Positions 42,909 through 53,300 of a DNA stretch of 64,000 bases are shown here, piece after piece (the stretch's first letter is position 1; each line of letters opens with the position of its first letter). Both the position numbers and the translations under genes were made by a program. The notes under the pieces were generated by a model, which was not told the DNA's origin, did no database searches, and was given only the letters and a program-made list of their open reading frames with translations. The stretch comes from JBBREP01 sp038202885. Lineage in GTDB: Bacteria; Actinomycetota; Acidimicrobiia; IMCC26256; PALSA-610. Where the stretch lies: positions 11,565 through 75,564 of the forward strand of contig JBBREP010000008.1 of NCBI GenBank assembly GCA_038202885.1, written 5' to 3'.

Positions 42909-45900
42909 ATGACGTGTCCGGCCTGTGGTGAGGTCGTGCCTGTCGGTGCCCGCTTTTGCCAGGATTGTGGTCACGCGCTGATGCGCCGCCCCGACGAGCG
43001 GCGGCTCGTCACGGTCTTGATGGCCGACATCGTGGGCTTCACATCGCTGTCGGAAGCCACCGACCCCGAGACGGTGAAGAACCTCGTAGACCGCTGTTTC
43101 CAGGCGCTCGTCGGCGATATCACGACCTACGGGGGCAGTCTCGACAAGATCGTCGGCGACCAGATCGTGGCCCAGTTCGGTGCGCCGGTCGCGCACGAGG
43201 ACGACGCCGAACGGGCGGTTCGCACGGCCGTGGCGATGCGCGAGTCGCTCGATCAGGTTGCCAAGGACACGAGCCACCGCTTCGCGCTGCGGATCGGTGT
43301 CAACACCGGTGAGGTGCTCGTGGGAGCGATGCGCGCCGGCGGCGACCCGACCGTCATGGGCGATGTCGTCAACACCGCGAGCCGGCTGCAAACTTCCGCC
43401 GAACCCGGACAAATCGTCGTCGGTCCGGCCACGTACCAGGCCACGCGCAACGTGGTGCGCTACGACCCGCTCGGCGCGCTCGAAGTCAAGGGTCGCGGCG
43501 AGACAGTGCAGGCGTGGTCACTCGCCGAGGTGACCCGTCCGCCCGGGCGGCCACGCCATGCCCGTCGCGCGGCACTCGTTGGACGCGACCCCGAGATGGG
43601 CACGCTGCGCCACGCCTACAAGGTGACGACGTCGCGCCGGCGCGCGCATCTCGTGCTGATGCTCGGCGATGCCGGTGTCGGTAAGTCGCGCGTCGCGCAG
43701 GAACTCGCTACCGAGGTGGGATGCGAGCAAGGTGCGCTCGTCGTCCAAGGCCGCTGTGCGCCCTACGGCGAGTCGAACGTGTGGGCACCGATCGCCGACG
43801 CGCTGCGCGAACTGTGCGGTGTTGACGACGACGAAGCGCTGCACGACCGCCGCGACGAGCTGCGCGCTGCGGTGCAGGGCGTCGCGCACATTCCCGACGG
43901 GTCACCCGAACTCGATCGCATCGTCGATGGTCTGCTCTACATGACGCACGGAGTCACAAAGTCGGGTGTCGATCCCGGACGAGCACGTGACGACGCGATC
44001 CGCAGCGCCATGACCATGTTCGAAGCGTGCGCCCAGCATCGGCCGCTCGTCCTCATGCTGTCCGACGTGCACTGGGCCGACGATGTGGTGCTCGCGGCAA
44101 TCGAACGGTTCCTGCGCCGGCTCGGCACGTTGCCGTTCCTGTTGCTCGCGACCGCTCGCCCCGACTTCGAGCAACGATGGACGCCGCCCGCCGGCTACCA
44201 CAACGCCACGGTGTTGCATCTCGACCCGCTCGATGCCGACGCGACGGCCGCGCTCGCCCGCGAGCTGTACGGCGACCATATCGACGACAGCCTCGTGGCG
44301 TTCTTCCAGGAACGCAGCGGTGGCAACCCGTTCTTCGTCGAGGAACTCGTCGCCCTCGTGTGCGATTCCGACGGTGCACACCAGCTCGGCGCCGAAGGTC
44401 TCGGCGCGCTGCCCGCCACGCTCCATGGGCTTATCGCGGCGCGCCTCGACGGGCTGCCGCCGGAACTTCGCAGCGTCGTCGAAGACTTCGCCGTCGTCGG
44501 ATCGCACGGGCCCACCGCAACCGCACTGTTGGTGTCGGGGCGCGACGCGACCGTGCTGCGCGAGTTGCAGGCGCGCGATCTTCTTGTGGTCGACCACGAC
44601 GAGTACCACTTCAAGTCCGAACTTGTCCGTGAAGTCGCGTACGCCACGCTCACGAAGGGCGAGCGGGCCCGCCGCCACGAAGCGCTGGCGTCGCAGCTCG
44701 ACGCGACCGTCGAGAGCCACGTCGACCAGATCGCGCACCACCTGGCGTGCGCGGCTGAGATGATCGACGAGGTCGGGCTCGTGAGCGGCACCAACGGCGT
44801 GCGCGAGCGAGCGCTCGCGAGCCTCGCCAAAGCGGCGCGGCGGGCCGACGAACGCGAGAGTTTCATCGCGGCCGGTCGGTTTTGGGAACGGGCGCTCCAA
44901 CTCCTCGCACGCGAACCCGGCGAGCTGCGCTGGGAAGCTCTGCTCGGCCGGGCTCGAGCCCGCGATGCGTTCCGCCAACTCCACGAGGCCCGCGACGACG
45001 CGCTCGTGGTGCTCGAAGAAGCGCGCGAACTCGAGTCGAAGGAATGGGAGAGCAAGGCTCAACTCGTGCTCGGACGCGTCGAGACCGACGCGGGAAGCTA
45101 CGACGACGCCGAACAGCACTACGGCCACGCCGTGACATTGCTCCGCAGCCTCGGCGACACGTCTGGCGTTGCTGACGCGCTCCGCGGCCTCGGTGTCATC
45201 CGCTTGTTCCAAGGCCGTCTCGAAGAAGCCGAGCGGTTGGCCTCCGATTCACTGGCGTCGTTCGAGGCCGCGGGTGATCGCCGAGGCGAAGCGTGGGCCC
45301 AACAAAACCTTGCGTGGATCGCGTTCTTCCGTGGCGCTAACTCCGACGCCGAACAGCGCCTGCACCGTGCGGCCGAAGTGTTCGGGGAAATCGGCGACTG
45401 GGGCGGTGTCGGCTGGGCGCTGGGCATGCTCGCATTCGTGCGCTACAACCAGGGCGAACTCGACGAAGCCGAAACGCTCGCGCACCAGATTTCCGAAGAG
45501 GCCGCCGAAACCGGCAACCGTTGGGCCGAGGGCATGATGGAAGTGCTGCTCGCCGACATCGCCATCTGGCGCGGTCGCGCCGAAGAGAGCGTCGACCGCG
45601 GCAAGAGCGCCCTGCGAATGTTCACCGAGATGGGAGACCACTGGGGCCAGCTCCAAGCGATCGCGCCGGTGGCACGCGCCTTGTCGACGCTCGGGCGGTT
45701 CCGTGAGGCCGACGAGATGCTCACTGAGCTCGACGTGCAGGCCGAGTATCTCCCCGATCCTTCGATGCGGTCGGTCACGCACATGGTGCGCGGCGCAATG
45801 CTCGCCGAGCGCGGCGATGGCGCCGCTGCGATCTTGCAGATCGCGGCGGCGGGCGATCTCGCCGGCGACCGCGACACCGTGGGCAACGTCGATCGCGTGC

Positions 45901-46409
45901 TGCTCGCCGCGCTCGCAGAGGTGCAGACCGGCGATCCTCACGCGGCAATCGCGCTCGCGGAGCCGGAGTATCGCGAGGTGAGCGCCGGCGGACCCCGCGC
46001 CGCGTTGGGTGGGCTGCTCACGCTCGCGTACGCCGCGGCTCGCCAACCGGACCACGCGCTCGCCGTGGCGGCAGAACTCGCCGAAGTGCGAGGCGGGACA
46101 TTCATGGATCGCTTGCTCGCCCGTTGGGGCAGCGCGGTCGCGTACACCCAGCAAGGCGACGTCGCCGCCGCGGTCGGCGAGCTCGACGCCGCGTACACGC
46201 TCGCCTACTCGACCGACTCGCGCATCGTGCGTGCCCTGGCCGCGCTCGCCCGGGCGCGCCTGTTCGAAGTTCTCGGCGTGGCTGCGGCCGCCGAAGCGGC
46301 GAACGAGGCCAGCCTGGCGCTGCACACCGCCGGCATCACCGCGTCGGGTTGGGTCTGCGCGTTCACCACGGCCTTCGCGGCCACCGGCGGCGTGTCAGCG
46401 CGAGGGTGA
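42909..46409 (+). CDS. Zinc-ribbon adenylate cyclase-domain protein with AAA ATPase and TPRs
   Basis: The 1166-aa protein starts with a zinc ribbon (MTCPACGEVVPVGARFCQDC, C3/C6/C17/C20). A class III cyclase domain follows with metal-binding Asp residues in VLMADIVGFTSLSE and KIVGDQIVAQFG. An AAA ATPase comes next (Walker A LMLGDAGVGKSRVAQEL, Walker B-like VLMLSDVHWADD), then more than 400 residues of TPR-like helices. It is a cytosolic multidomain regulator with no DNA-binding domain. Compared with the 11397-14219 protein, the ribbon is extra. ATG 42909 places the ribbon at the N-terminus. Its 3' end overlaps the convergent gene by 15 bp. Confidence 0.9.
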   Translation: MTCPACGEVVPVGARFCQDCGHALMRRPDERRLVTVLMADIVGFTSLSEATDPETVKNLVDRCFQALVGDITTYGGSLDKIVGDQIVAQFGAPVAHEDDAERAVRTAVAMRESLDQVAKDTSHRFALRIGVNTGEVLVGAMRAGGDPTVMGDVVNTASRLQTSAEPGQIVVGPATYQATRNVVRYDPLGALEVKGRGETVQAWSLAEVTRPPGRPRHARRAALVGRDPEMGTLRHAYKVTTSRRRAHLVLMLGDAGVGKSRVAQELATEVGCEQGALVVQGRCAPYGESNVWAPIADALRELCGVDDDEALHDRRDELRAAVQGVAHIPDGSPELDRIVDGLLYMTHGVTKSGVDPGRARDDAIRSAMTMFEACAQHRPLVLMLSDVHWADDVVLAAIERFLRRLGTLPFLLLATARPDFEQRWTPPAGYHNATVLHLDPLDADATAALARELYGDHIDDSLVAFFQERSGGNPFFVEELVALVCDSDGAHQLGAEGLGALPATLHGLIAARLDGLPPELRSVVEDFAVVGSHGPTATALLVSGRDATVLRELQARDLLVVDHDEYHFKSELVREVAYATLTKGERARRHEALASQLDATVESHVDQIAHHLACAAEMIDEVGLVSGTNGVRERALASLAKAARRADERESFIAAGRFWERALQLLAREPGELRWEALLGRARARDAFRQLHEARDDALVVLEEARELESKEWESKAQLVLGRVETDAGSYDDAEQHYGHAVTLLRSLGDTSGVADALRGLGVIRLFQGRLEEAERLASDSLASFEAAGDRRGEAWAQQNLAWIAFFRGANSDAEQRLHRAAEVFGEIGDWGGVGWALGMLAFVRYNQGELDEAETLAHQISEEAAETGNRWAEGMMEVLLADIAIWRGRAEESVDRGKSALRMFTEMGDHWGQLQAIAPVARALSTLGRFREADEMLTELDVQAEYLPDPSMRSVTHMVRGAMLAERGDGAAAILQIAAAGDLAGDRDTVGNVDRVLLAALAEVQTGDPHAAIALAEPEYREVSAGGPRAALGGLLTLAYAAARQPDHALAVAAELAEVRGGTFMDRLLARWGSAVAYTQQGDVAAAVGELDAAYTLAYSTDSRIVRALAALARARLFEVLGVAAAAEAANEASLALHTAGITASGWVCAFTTAFAATGGVSARG

Positions 46410-47438
46410 CGGCGGCGCCGCGGCGCGTCGCAGCGCTTCGAGCACCCGGTCGCAGGCCAGACCGTCGTCGAACGTTGGCACACCCGGGATGTCAATGCCG
46501 TTCGTGATGAGGTCGCGCACGCGTGTCGCCCATCGCTGCATGGGCACGAGATGCCGATCGGCAACCGCATCGGTGCGGCCGCCGGCCGACGCCGACCCCG
46601 ACGCCGCTGGCGGCTCGAAATCGATCTCGGTGACCTCGTACGTGCCGTCAAAGGCGCGGCGCACGATCCGCTGGTCGGCCACGAGTTCCAGCACGCCATC
46701 GGTGCCGCCCACAACGAGGCGAGGCGCGAGCGACGCCGAGGCTGCGAACGTTGCATCCAACACCACTTCCACCCGACCGAGCCGGCTGCGCATCGTTGCC
46801 GTGAACGAGTCCTCGGCGCTGCAGTGATGCCACGCGCCGTCGTCGCCCGATCGTGCGCCAATCACCGTCGACGACGTGTTCGTGAGCACGTCGAATTCGT
46901 CGTCGAGCAGCCAACGCAGCGTGTCGACGGCATGAGATCCCCACGCCCCGATGAAGCCACCACCTCGGTCCGCGTCGAACAGCCAGCCGTAGCGGCGCAT
47001 CGGTACACGCGACGCGTTCGACCAATGCGACCACGCCACGCGCTCAACCCGGCCGATCGCGCCATCGCGCACCATGGCTCGGAGACGTTCTCGACCAGGA
47101 TCACATCGGAACTCGAAGTTCACGAGGTGGCGAATGCCCGCCGCGTGCGCAGCGTCTCGCAATGCGAACGACACACCTTCTGTTGGCGTGAACGGTTTGT
47201 CGCACATCACGGTGGCCACCCCCATCTCGAGCGCAACCCGCACGTGTTCATCGTGCAAGAACGGTGGCGAATGCACCGTCACCAGATCGGGGCGCTCGTT
47301 CGTGATGCTCGCGCGGATCGCGTTGGGATCGCGCGCCGACACAACCTCGACAACGGCGCACCCCGGCGTCGCGGAGAACACCGGCGCAACGACACGCGCA
47401 CCAAAGCCGGTGCCGACAACAACCACGCGCACTGTCAT
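46395..47438 (-). CDS. Gfo/Idh/MocA-family dehydrogenase
   Basis: The 347-aa protein begins MTVRVVVVGTGFGARVVAPV, an NAD(P)-binding Rossmann glycine motif, and has the family motif MCDKPFTPT (the EKP-like lysine) and AWGSHAVDTLRWLL. It should oxidise or reduce a sugar or inositol derivative. Its ATG overlaps the YczE-like gene's stop by 4 bp, making it the last gene of the GH4 operon. Oxidation of a sugar released by the GH4 enzyme is the natural inference, but the substrate is not fixed by the sequence. Confidence 0.88.
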   Translation of the reverse strand: MTVRVVVVGTGFGARVVAPVFSATPGCAVVEVVSARDPNAIRASITNERPDLVTVHSPPFLHDEHVRVALEMGVATVMCDKPFTPTEGVSFALRDAAHAAGIRHLVNFEFRCDPGRERLRAMVRDGAIGRVERVAWSHWSNASRVPMRRYGWLFDADRGGGFIGAWGSHAVDTLRWLLDDEFDVLTNTSSTVIGARSGDDGAWHHCSAEDSFTATMRSRLGRVEVVLDATFAASASLAPRLVVGGTDGVLELVADQRIVRRAFDGTYEVTEIDFEPPAASGSASAGGRTDAVADRHLVPMQRWATRVRDLITNGIDIPGVPTFDDGLACDRVLEALRRAAAPPSPSR

Positions 47439-48091
47439 TCGCCGTGCACCCCGATCCGTACCGACAACGGCACGTGGAACCGCGCGAGCGCAACGTGTGT
47501 GATCGGACCGCAGGCAAACGCAAGCACCACGGTCCCGGCCCCCACGGTGCCCCCGAGGGCCCAGCCCACGATAAGGATGCTGACCTCCAACGCCATCCGC
47601 ACCTTCCAGACCGACAGGCCGCGAGCGGTGAGCGCCGTCATCAGTCCGTCGCGCGGCCCCGGACCGAGCGCGGCGCCGATGTAGAGCCCAGCACCCACAC
47701 CGAAGCCGATCGTCGCGGCCGCGAGGTAGAGCACGCGGGTCGCCATGGCCGACGGCGCACCAAGGTGGTCGAGGGCCACACCCGCCGCCGGACCGACCAT
47801 CGCCACGTTGATCAGCGACACAAGCCCGAATCGCTGGTGCAGTGGGATCCACGCCACCATCACGACAGCGCCCACACCCACCACGACCGCTCCGAACGGC
47901 CATCCCGTGCGCCGGGCGATGCCTTGGTGAAACACGTCCCACGGCGACGCGCCGAGGTCGGCCCGCAGCGACAGCGCGGTCGAGATACCGAGCGCGAGCA
48001 TCCCTGCGATCGCTTGCGGCAGGCGCCGCGCGAGGTCGGTACGTGACGGCCGGCGGAGCACCGCCGAGTAGTCGCGCGCGGCCTGGCTCAC
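47435..48091 (-). CDS. YczE/YitT-like integral membrane protein
   Basis: The 218-aa protein has about five hydrophobic helices (AIAGMLALGISTALSLRADL, FGAVVVGVGAVVMVAWIPL, ATIGFGVGAGLYIGAALGPG). It has the family features GASPWDVFHQGIA and GPGPRDGLMTALT. YczE-family proteins are membrane proteins of unsettled function. GTG 48091 overlaps the NagB-like stop by 4 bp, which selects it over an upstream open frame. In this operon a transport role is possible but unproven. Confidence 0.8.
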   Translation of the reverse strand: MSQAARDYSAVLRRPSRTDLARRLPQAIAGMLALGISTALSLRADLGASPWDVFHQGIARRTGWPFGAVVVGVGAVVMVAWIPLHQRFGLVSLINVAMVGPAAGVALDHLGAPSAMATRVLYLAAATIGFGVGAGLYIGAALGPGPRDGLMTALTARGLSVWKVRMALEVSILIVGWALGGTVGAGTVVLAFACGPITHVALARFHVPLSVRIGVHGE

Positions 48092-48858
48092 GTGAGCAAC
48101 GACGATGCCGCGGCGTCGAGCAACAGCACTGCGCCCGCGCACGTACGTAACGCCGAGGCCGGACAACTCGGCGCAATCGGCCCTTGCAAAGCGGCGTGCG
48201 CCGCAACCGCCTTGCGCAATTCCGAAACGATGACAACGACACGCGACGCGCCGAGCAGCGCGGGGATTGTGACGGTCAGCGCCCGCGGCGGCACGTCATC
48301 GATAGCGGCGAAATGCCCCTCGCCCACCTGCTGTTGGCGGCACGCGACGTCGAGCGTCACGATCTTGACGATCAATGGATCGTCAAAGTCGGCCATCGGC
48401 GGGTCATTGAACGCGAGGTGCCCGTTCTCACCGATGCCGAGGCAGCACACGTCGAGCGGGTGCGCGGCGAGCAGTGCGGCGTATCGCGCCGCCTCGGCCA
48501 CGCTGTCCGGCGCATCGCCGTCGAGATAGTGGAACGCGCCGAGCGGCACCCGTTCGGCCACCCGTTCACGCATGTAACGCCGGAAGCTCGCGGCGTGATC
48601 GGCCGCGATCCCGATGTACTCGTCCATGTGGAACGCGTGCACCTTCGACCAGTCGACGCTCGACGTGGCCACGAGACGCTCCAAGAACGCGAGCTGCGAG
48701 TTCCCCGACGCGAACATGACGTTCGCCGCGCCGCGGGCCGCGATTGCATGCACCAAGACCTGTTCGACCTCGACCGCGGCGTCGTCGGCCATCGCGTCGA
48801 GCGACTCGTGCACTCGCACGACGAGTGCGTCCACCTCGAAGGTGCGCAATTTCGTCAC
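48088..48858 (-). CDS. nagB: Glucosamine-6-phosphate deaminase-like (NagB family)
   Basis: The 256-aa protein has NagB motifs: FASGNSQLAFLERLV, HAFHMDEYIGI with the catalytic Asp/Glu region, SFRRYMRERV, and LGIGENGHLAFNDP holding the His/Glu catalytic pair. NagB turns glucosamine-6-phosphate into fructose-6-phosphate and ammonia; paralogues in catabolic operons can act on other sugar phosphates. GTG 48858 overlaps the GH4 stop by 4 bp, which decides the start. Because it follows a GH4 glycosidase, an amino-sugar-containing substrate is suggested. Confidence 0.85.
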   Translation of the reverse strand: MTKLRTFEVDALVVRVHESLDAMADDAAVEVEQVLVHAIAARGAANVMFASGNSQLAFLERLVATSSVDWSKVHAFHMDEYIGIAADHAASFRRYMRERVAERVPLGAFHYLDGDAPDSVAEAARYAALLAAHPLDVCCLGIGENGHLAFNDPPMADFDDPLIVKIVTLDVACRQQQVGEGHFAAIDDVPPRALTVTIPALLGASRVVVIVSELRKAVAAHAALQGPIAPSCPASALRTCAGAVLLLDAAASSLLT

Positions 48859-50243
48859 GTCGACGACGACGCGAACTGTGGGAGCCAGCGCGCGGTTGCG
48901 TCGATGAGCTCGTTCGTCATGCGCCACACGTCGTCGTAATCGATGCGACCGGCGAGCGGATCGGCGAGCATGGCCTCGAACACGAGCTCGCGATCGCCGG
49001 CGAGCGCGGCTTCAACCGTCAGTTCCTGTGACGCCGACACGCGCCGCAGGCACTCGGCCAGAAGCGGTGGCGCGTACGCGGCGTCGTGCGGATGGACACC
49101 GTCGGCGTCGACACTGCTCATGCTCTCGACGATGGCGTCGGTGGGCAGGTCAGGGCATTGGCCCTCATTCGGGATGTTCAGCGGGAAGTTGCGCGGCTTG
49201 TCGCGCAGGCGCGAGTCGATCATGGCCGCGACCATCTCGCCCGACGGTTGGCTCGGCAGCACGTGGATCGCGAGGAGCGTGTCGAGCTCGCCGATGTAGT
49301 GGGCTTGCCAACGTTCACGTTCCGCAATATCGGTGAGCTCGACGCCCCAACGACGTCCCCATCCCGACGCTTCGGTGAGAAAGCCGGGGAAGAACTCCAC
49401 GAGGTGGCGATCACCGGCCGCCGGCAGCACGCCGAAACGCCGGAACAGTTCGAGCTTCACCTGGTTCTGGTCGAGCAGCCCGGCCTTCGTCCAGTCGCCG
49501 CCGCCCGAGATGGCTTCGTGGCCGACCATCGCGGGAAGGTGCAGCGTTTCCTGGCCGAACGACTCGGGATCCTCGAGCTTGTCGGCGAGTTCTGCGAGGC
49601 CGTCACGGCCTTCGATTGTGAGGCGCGTGACGAGCGGGAGGTGGTTCACGCCGCACACCTCCAGCTCGATGGCACGCATGTCGCAGTCGAGTAACAGCGA
49701 CAGCTGGAATTGCGCGAGCGTGACCTCGTGACACAGGCCGATGGCCTCGATCGACGTGGCGGCGTGCACCGAACGCGTGAGCGTGGTCATTGGGTTCGTG
49801 AGGTTCAACAGCCACGCGTCGGGGCAGAGCTCGTCCATGTCGCGAGCGATACCAACCATGATCGGAATGTTGCGCAACGCCCGGTTGATCCCGCCCGGTC
49901 CTACGGTGTCGCCGACGGCTTGGCGGATGCCGTAGCGCTCCGGCACCGTGATGTCGATTGCCATGCTCTGCAGGGCGCCGGTGGAGATGCACACGACCAC
50001 GTAATCGGCGCCGCGGACGGCGTCGCGTTGGTTCGTCGTCGCCGTCGCATGGATCGACGTGCCCGCGAGGCGGTTCACGTGTTCGACGAACTCCAACATG
50101 CGCGGCAGCGGCGCAGGATCGATGTCGGCGAGCACGATCTCGGCATGGGCGAGTGACCGCGCGCCAGCGATGTCGAGCAGCAGCTTCGGCGTCCACTGAT
50201 AGGAGCCGCCGCCGATGAACGTGATCTTCGGACCCGAACCCAA
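48855..50243 (-). CDS. Glycoside hydrolase family 4 (NAD- and metal-dependent)
   Basis: The 462-aa protein has the GH4 start KITFIGGGSYQWTPKLLLDI (NAD-binding), the motif LLNLTNPMTTLT, the metal-ligand cysteine in IGLCHEVTL and histidine in CGVNHLPL. These are the residues for the redox-elimination mechanism of GH4 alpha-galactosidases, glucuronidases and 6-phospho-glycosidases. The start TTG 50243 has AGGGG seven bases upstream. It is the first gene of a four-gene operon whose junctions all overlap by 4 bp. Which glycoside is used cannot be told from sequence alone. Confidence 0.88.
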   Translation of the reverse strand: MGSGPKITFIGGGSYQWTPKLLLDIAGARSLAHAEIVLADIDPAPLPRMLEFVEHVNRLAGTSIHATATTNQRDAVRGADYVVVCISTGALQSMAIDITVPERYGIRQAVGDTVGPGGINRALRNIPIMVGIARDMDELCPDAWLLNLTNPMTTLTRSVHAATSIEAIGLCHEVTLAQFQLSLLLDCDMRAIELEVCGVNHLPLVTRLTIEGRDGLAELADKLEDPESFGQETLHLPAMVGHEAISGGGDWTKAGLLDQNQVKLELFRRFGVLPAAGDRHLVEFFPGFLTEASGWGRRWGVELTDIAERERWQAHYIGELDTLLAIHVLPSQPSGEMVAAMIDSRLRDKPRNFPLNIPNEGQCPDLPTDAIVESMSSVDADGVHPHDAAYAPPLLAECLRRVSASQELTVEAALAGDRELVFEAMLADPLAGRIDYDDVWRMTNELIDATARWLPQFASSST

Positions 50244-50339
50244 CTCGCACCCCTTGCCCGCCCGTCGATCTGACGTACGCGTCAGCCTACGGCGGGGAGA
50301 ACGCGAGGAGCCACGGCGCGAAATCGCCCGCCGAAGACG

Positions 50340-53300
50340 TTAGAGATCGAGCAGGCCGAGCTCTCTCGCTCGCGCCGCGGCTTCGCCACGGTTCTGGGCG
50401 CCGAGCTTCATCAGGATGTTCGAGACGTGCACGCTCGCAGTCTTCACGCTGATGAAGAGTGCCTCGGCAATCTGACGATTGGTGCGTCCTTGCGCGACGA
50501 GTTCGATCACCTCGGCTTCGCGCGCAGTAAGACCAGCAACGGCCGGCGCTCGGGGGCCAACCGCGTCGAGGTCGAGCCCGAGATCGACGCGGGCGCGGCT
50601 GGCCAGATCGATCACCGCGCGCCGGATCGGCGCCGCGCCCATCTCGTCGGCCAGGTCGAAGGCCATACGAAGCGGGCCGCGCGCCGCGGCCGCGCCGAAG
50701 CCGCCGCGCACGGCCGCCTCACCTTGGCGCCACCGTGCGTAGGCAACGTGGGGTGCGCGCGAGCACCGTTCCCAGAGGTCCGCGACCTGCGACCAGGCCT
50801 CCGGATCGTGCTCACCGCGGGCGCGCCCGATCTCGGCTGCCGCGAGGGCGCGCAACGCCGGTTGGTGCAGCCGCACAACGTCGAGGTGCTCGCGCGGCGC
50901 CAACGCGGTGCAGAGCGTCTCGCCGAGCGCAACCGCGCGGGGGACGAACTCGGGGTCGTCGAGGCAGGCGTCGGCGGTCGCCGCGAGGAGTTCGACGATG
51001 AGCCATTCCGGCTGCTCCCATTCCGATGAACGATCGCCACCGTCACCGACGGATTCGGCCAACCATTGGTCGAGCAATGCTTGCGCTTCGTCGAGTTCGC
51101 CTCTCGCAACCGCAAGCGCACCGCGTTGATACGGCGACAGGCGTCGCGCGCCGATCGACGCGCTGTAGTGCCGCATGCGGTCGTGCACCACCTGCGCGCC
51201 GTCGAGGTCACCGCGGTGCATGAGCAGGGTGAACAGCGCCTCGTCGCGATGCAGGGCATCGATCCCCGTCGGACAGGCGCGCTCGATGATCCGCAGCTGT
51301 TCGTCGGCCTCGCTCCACCGGCCAAGTTCGAACAGCGTCTCGACCATACTGGCGCGCAGGAATGCTCCGTAGCCACGCGACAAGCCACGCGCCTCAACCT
51401 CGGCGAGCCCGGCCTGAGCGACTTCGACAGCCTCTGCATAACGATTCGTGGTCTGCAAGACCCCCGAGATGTTGATGGTCGCACGCGCAACGTCGAGCCA
51501 CGAATCACTCGCCGTCGCCATGTCGAGCGCCACATACAGCTCGTCGAGCCCGCGATCCACCGCGCCGAGATGCGCGAGCGCGGTGCCGTGCGAGTTGTGG
51601 GCATGGCCTTCGATCACCTTCTCGCCCACCTGGCGCGCCGTACGAATGGCAGCCTCGCACCAACGCAGCGCCTCGGCGTTGTAGTCGTGGAGCATGAGTT
51701 GCTGACCCAGCGCCGCTTCGACAAGGGCGCGCTCCGCGCTCGGCGGCTCGCTCGGCACCAACGCGACGGCCGCCTCGTTGTGCGCGACCACCTCGGCGAA
51801 CGGCCGCTTGTGCATCCACAAGAATCGTGCGAGCCGTTCGTGCACGAGCGCGGCAGTGATGGGGTCGACCGTCTCGTCGACCTCGTCGAGCGCCCGACGG
51901 GCCAGGGCGACGGCGAGGTCCTGGCGGCCCGTGATATCGGCGACGTTCGCGGCTCGACGCAAGATGTCGACGTGGGACGCGTCGGCGAGCGTCGCCGCGT
52001 CGGGCACTCGGTCCCAGAGATCGAGCGCACGCTGGAGGTGCGCGAGGGCCTCGGGATACGCGTACATCTGGCGCGCGCCTTCAGCGGCACGCACCGCGGC
52101 TTGCAGCGCGTTGGGCAACTCGTGAGCGGAGAACCAGTGGCACGCGAGCTCGGCGTCGACATCACCGGCACGCCCGTCGAGGAGCGACGGTTGCGCGGCA
52201 AGCACCTTCGCGACACAGGCATGCATCTCGGAGCGCTCACCGGGAAGCAGGTCGTCGTACACAGCCTCTTGCACAAGCGCATGGCGAAAGCGGTACCCCC
52301 AATCCTCGGCGACAAGCACTTGGTGCTCCACGCAGGCGCGCACCGCGTCGAGATCGCCGTCGTCAGGCTCGGTGCCGCGCACCGCGGTCAGCAGCGCGTG
52401 CGGGATTCGGGTTCCGATGACCGCCGCGATCCGCAGCACGTCGCGTGCGTCATCGGGCAATGCATCGATACGCGCCAGAAGCAGGTCACGAAGGGTCTGC
52501 GGGAGTGACCCGCCGCAGCAATCACCTGCGGCGAGGAGCTCCTCGGCGAAGAACGCATTGCCCTCGGAGCGGGCGAGGATGTCGTCGAGGAGCTCGTCGT
52601 CGGGCTCCACGTCGCGGATCGCGAGGATGAGGTCGCGCAGCTCGTTACGGGTGAAGCGTTCGAGCTCACGACGCTCAACCCGGCCGCTGCGGTCGAGCTC
52701 GGCGAGCACGGGCCGCAGTGGATGCCTGCGGTGCAACTCGTCGCTGCGATACGTCGCCACCACGATCGCCCGCGTGTCGCGCAGATTCCTGGCGAGGAAC
52801 ACGAGCAGGTCGAGGGTCGACAGGTCGGCCCAGTGCATGTCTTCCATGACCAACACCGTGGTGGTCTGTTCTCCGAGGCGTTCGAGGACGCCCAGGACGT
52901 GCTCGAACAGGCGACGCTGCGAATGCTCGTTGTCGTCGTCGGCACCACCCTCAGGGTCGAGCTCGGGGAGCAGGTGCGAAAGCTCGTGGCGGGACTGGCC
53001 CAACACCGCGTCAAGCCGAGCGGGATCGAGGCGTCGCACGAGCTGGCGCAACGCTTCCACGACCGGCGCGTACGGCAGCGACCGGTCGACGAGCTCCAAA
53101 CAGGCGCCGACGAGCGCGAACCCGCCGCGCCGATCGACCCGGTCGACAAATTCGGCCACGAGGCGCGATTTGCCGATCCCAGCGTCGCCCGAGAGCACGA
53201 ACACCGACGACTGCGCGTCCTCGTCGGCGGCGGTGAAAAGCTCGTCGAATCGGGCAAGCTCATTGGCTCGCCCGATCACACGCGGGCTGGAGACGCGACC

